A DNA stretch of 14,450 nt, from the NCBI GenBank assembly GCA_021799405.1, contig JAJZAL010000073.1, positions 6,128-20,577 on the forward strand, in the 5' to 3' direction. The notes beneath the pieces were generated by a model. The model was not told the DNA's origin. It did no database searches and saw only the letters and a program-made list of their open reading frames with translations. The DNA is from Acidobacteriota bacterium. Its GTDB lineage: Bacteria; Acidobacteriota; Terriglobia; Terriglobales; Acidobacteriaceae. Below, piece after piece: positions 13,841 to 14,450 of this stretch; positions within the stretch are counted from its first letter, which is position 1, and each line of letters starts with the position of its first letter. A program made the position numbers and the translations under genes.

Positions 13841-14450
13841 CTATGCAGGCTGCGCGGGCCGGGGCTGGGTGACGGAGTCCACCACGCGGCAGAACTCGGA
13901 TTCAACTTTGGCGGCGAAGTCGGCCTCCATGCCGAAGACCTCAGTAAACTCCGCAAAGGCCCAGCGCCCAAACTGGCTGCTGGCGTTGACGCCGGGAATC
14001 CAATAGGTCTCCATGGCGAGCTTTTTGTCTTTGGCGTCTTCGCGGCGGTAGCCCTTGACCTCGACCACCAGATGCAGCAGGTCGTCTTCGCCGTGGCCGT
14101 CCTCCACCAGAACGATGAAGTCGGGCCGGTAGACGTGGCTCCCTGAGCCTTGGCGATAGGGCACGTCGAAGCCGAGGTTGTGGTTCTTGACGTAGGCGCG
14201 CACGCGGGGATGATTCTCTGCCACGCGGCAGAACTCAGCCTCCCAGTCGCTGTCGAGGATGACCCAATTGATGTGGCAGCGGCGCGAATCCGTCTGCCAC
14301 CGGCTGGTTTTGGACGTGGTGAAGTTGACGTGACCTGTGGAGCCGACGGGATTGTAGGGATCGAGCAGCACCTTGACGGAGGCGCGGCCAGCGGAATCGG
14401 AGTTGATGGCGGCGGTGATGCGCTCGCAGGCCATGTCGGCAAGGTTGCGG
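13841..14450 (-). CDS. Type III-like restriction enzyme (Res) C-terminus, continues beyond the window
   Basis: About 202 C-terminal residues; the frame stays open through the right edge, so the helicase part lies outside. The visible part is the nuclease domain. WEAEFCRVAENHPRVRAYVKNHNLGFDVPY leads to RPDFIVLVEDG and LLHLVVEVKGYRREDAKDKK, giving Pro-Asp, then Glu-Val-Lys 19 residues later: the PD-(D/E)XK site found in Res subunits. TYWIPGVN...GRWAFAEFTEVFGME follows, then a short tail. I recall a restriction family labelled BPTD_3080 with this ending, but cannot check it. The stop at 13841 is 14 bases before the methyltransferase start, as in res-mod operons. In type III systems Res translocates or slides on DNA and cuts when recruited by Mod at unmethylated sites. 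Confidence 0.82.
   Translation of the reverse strand, partial: RNLADMACERITAAINSDSAGRASVKVLLDPYNPVGSTGHVNFTTSKTSRWQTDSRRCHINWVILDSDWEAEFCRVAENHPRVRAYVKNHNLGFDVPYRQGSGSHVYRPDFIVLVEDGHGEDDLLHLVVEVKGYRREDAKDKKLAMETYWIPGVNASSQFGRWAFAEFTEVFGMEADFAAKVESEFCRVVDSVTQPRPAQPA

Noticed and set aside
13654..14442. 262-codon minus-strand frame rich in Pro, Ser, Arg and Thr
   Set aside because: Shadow frame of the Res C-terminus and Mod start, with the low-complexity composition typical of high-GC shadows.
1..14450. CRISPR array or insertion sequence with transposase
   Set aside because: I saw no regularly spaced repeat series and no DDE or HUH transposase frame; the only recombinase is the truncated tyrosine type.

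Overview
The window looks like an accessory region of a mid-to-high GC soil bacterium. I suspect Acidobacteriota (Terriglobia, the Granulicella/Terriglobus/Edaphobacter group). The grounds are my recollection of a ParB-like family with a CxxxxCPVH segment and of similar PIN and sigma-like genes in that group; no phylogenetic marker is present, so this is a weak inference.

Layout. (1) 235-3453: an ordinary metabolic block. A LysR-type regulator on the minus strand diverges from two alpha/beta hydrolases and a four-helix membrane protein on the plus strand. (2) 3454-5200: a mobile-element scar. A ParB-like fragment (minus) is joined head-on to a tyrosine recombinase that keeps its whole catalytic domain but has lost its N-terminal arm-binding and core-binding domains. 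It is followed by a tRNA-Asp 3' remnant and a cluster of direct and inverted repeats that copy part of that tRNA, as expected for an att region. (3) 5188-7034: small regulatory and toxin-antitoxin-like genes: an operator-like palindrome, a MerR-like protein overlapping a PIN-domain toxin, then on the minus strand a truncated AbiEi-type antitoxin with its own palindrome and an HxlR regulator. (4) 7141-8141: a small sigma-factor-like gene interrupted by an amber codon, overlapping a membrane protein with an HxxxCxxC motif. I read these as a sigma/anti-sigma pair. (5) 8134-14450: a minus-strand operon reading in from the right edge: the C-terminal nuclease end of a type III-like restriction subunit (Res), a large beta-class DNA methyltransferase (Mod) broken by a one-base frameshift, a DUF6946-like protein with a possible nuclease signature, and an SF1 helicase carrying a RelE/ParE-like domain at its N-terminus.

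The last block is the best candidate for an under-described system: a type III-like restriction-modification pair tightly coupled (ATGA overlap, then a 19-base gap) to a putative nuclease and a toxin-fold/helicase fusion. Three lesions (recombinase truncation, amber in the sigma-like gene, frameshift in the methyltransferase) suggest an island that is partly decaying, unless some are assembly errors.
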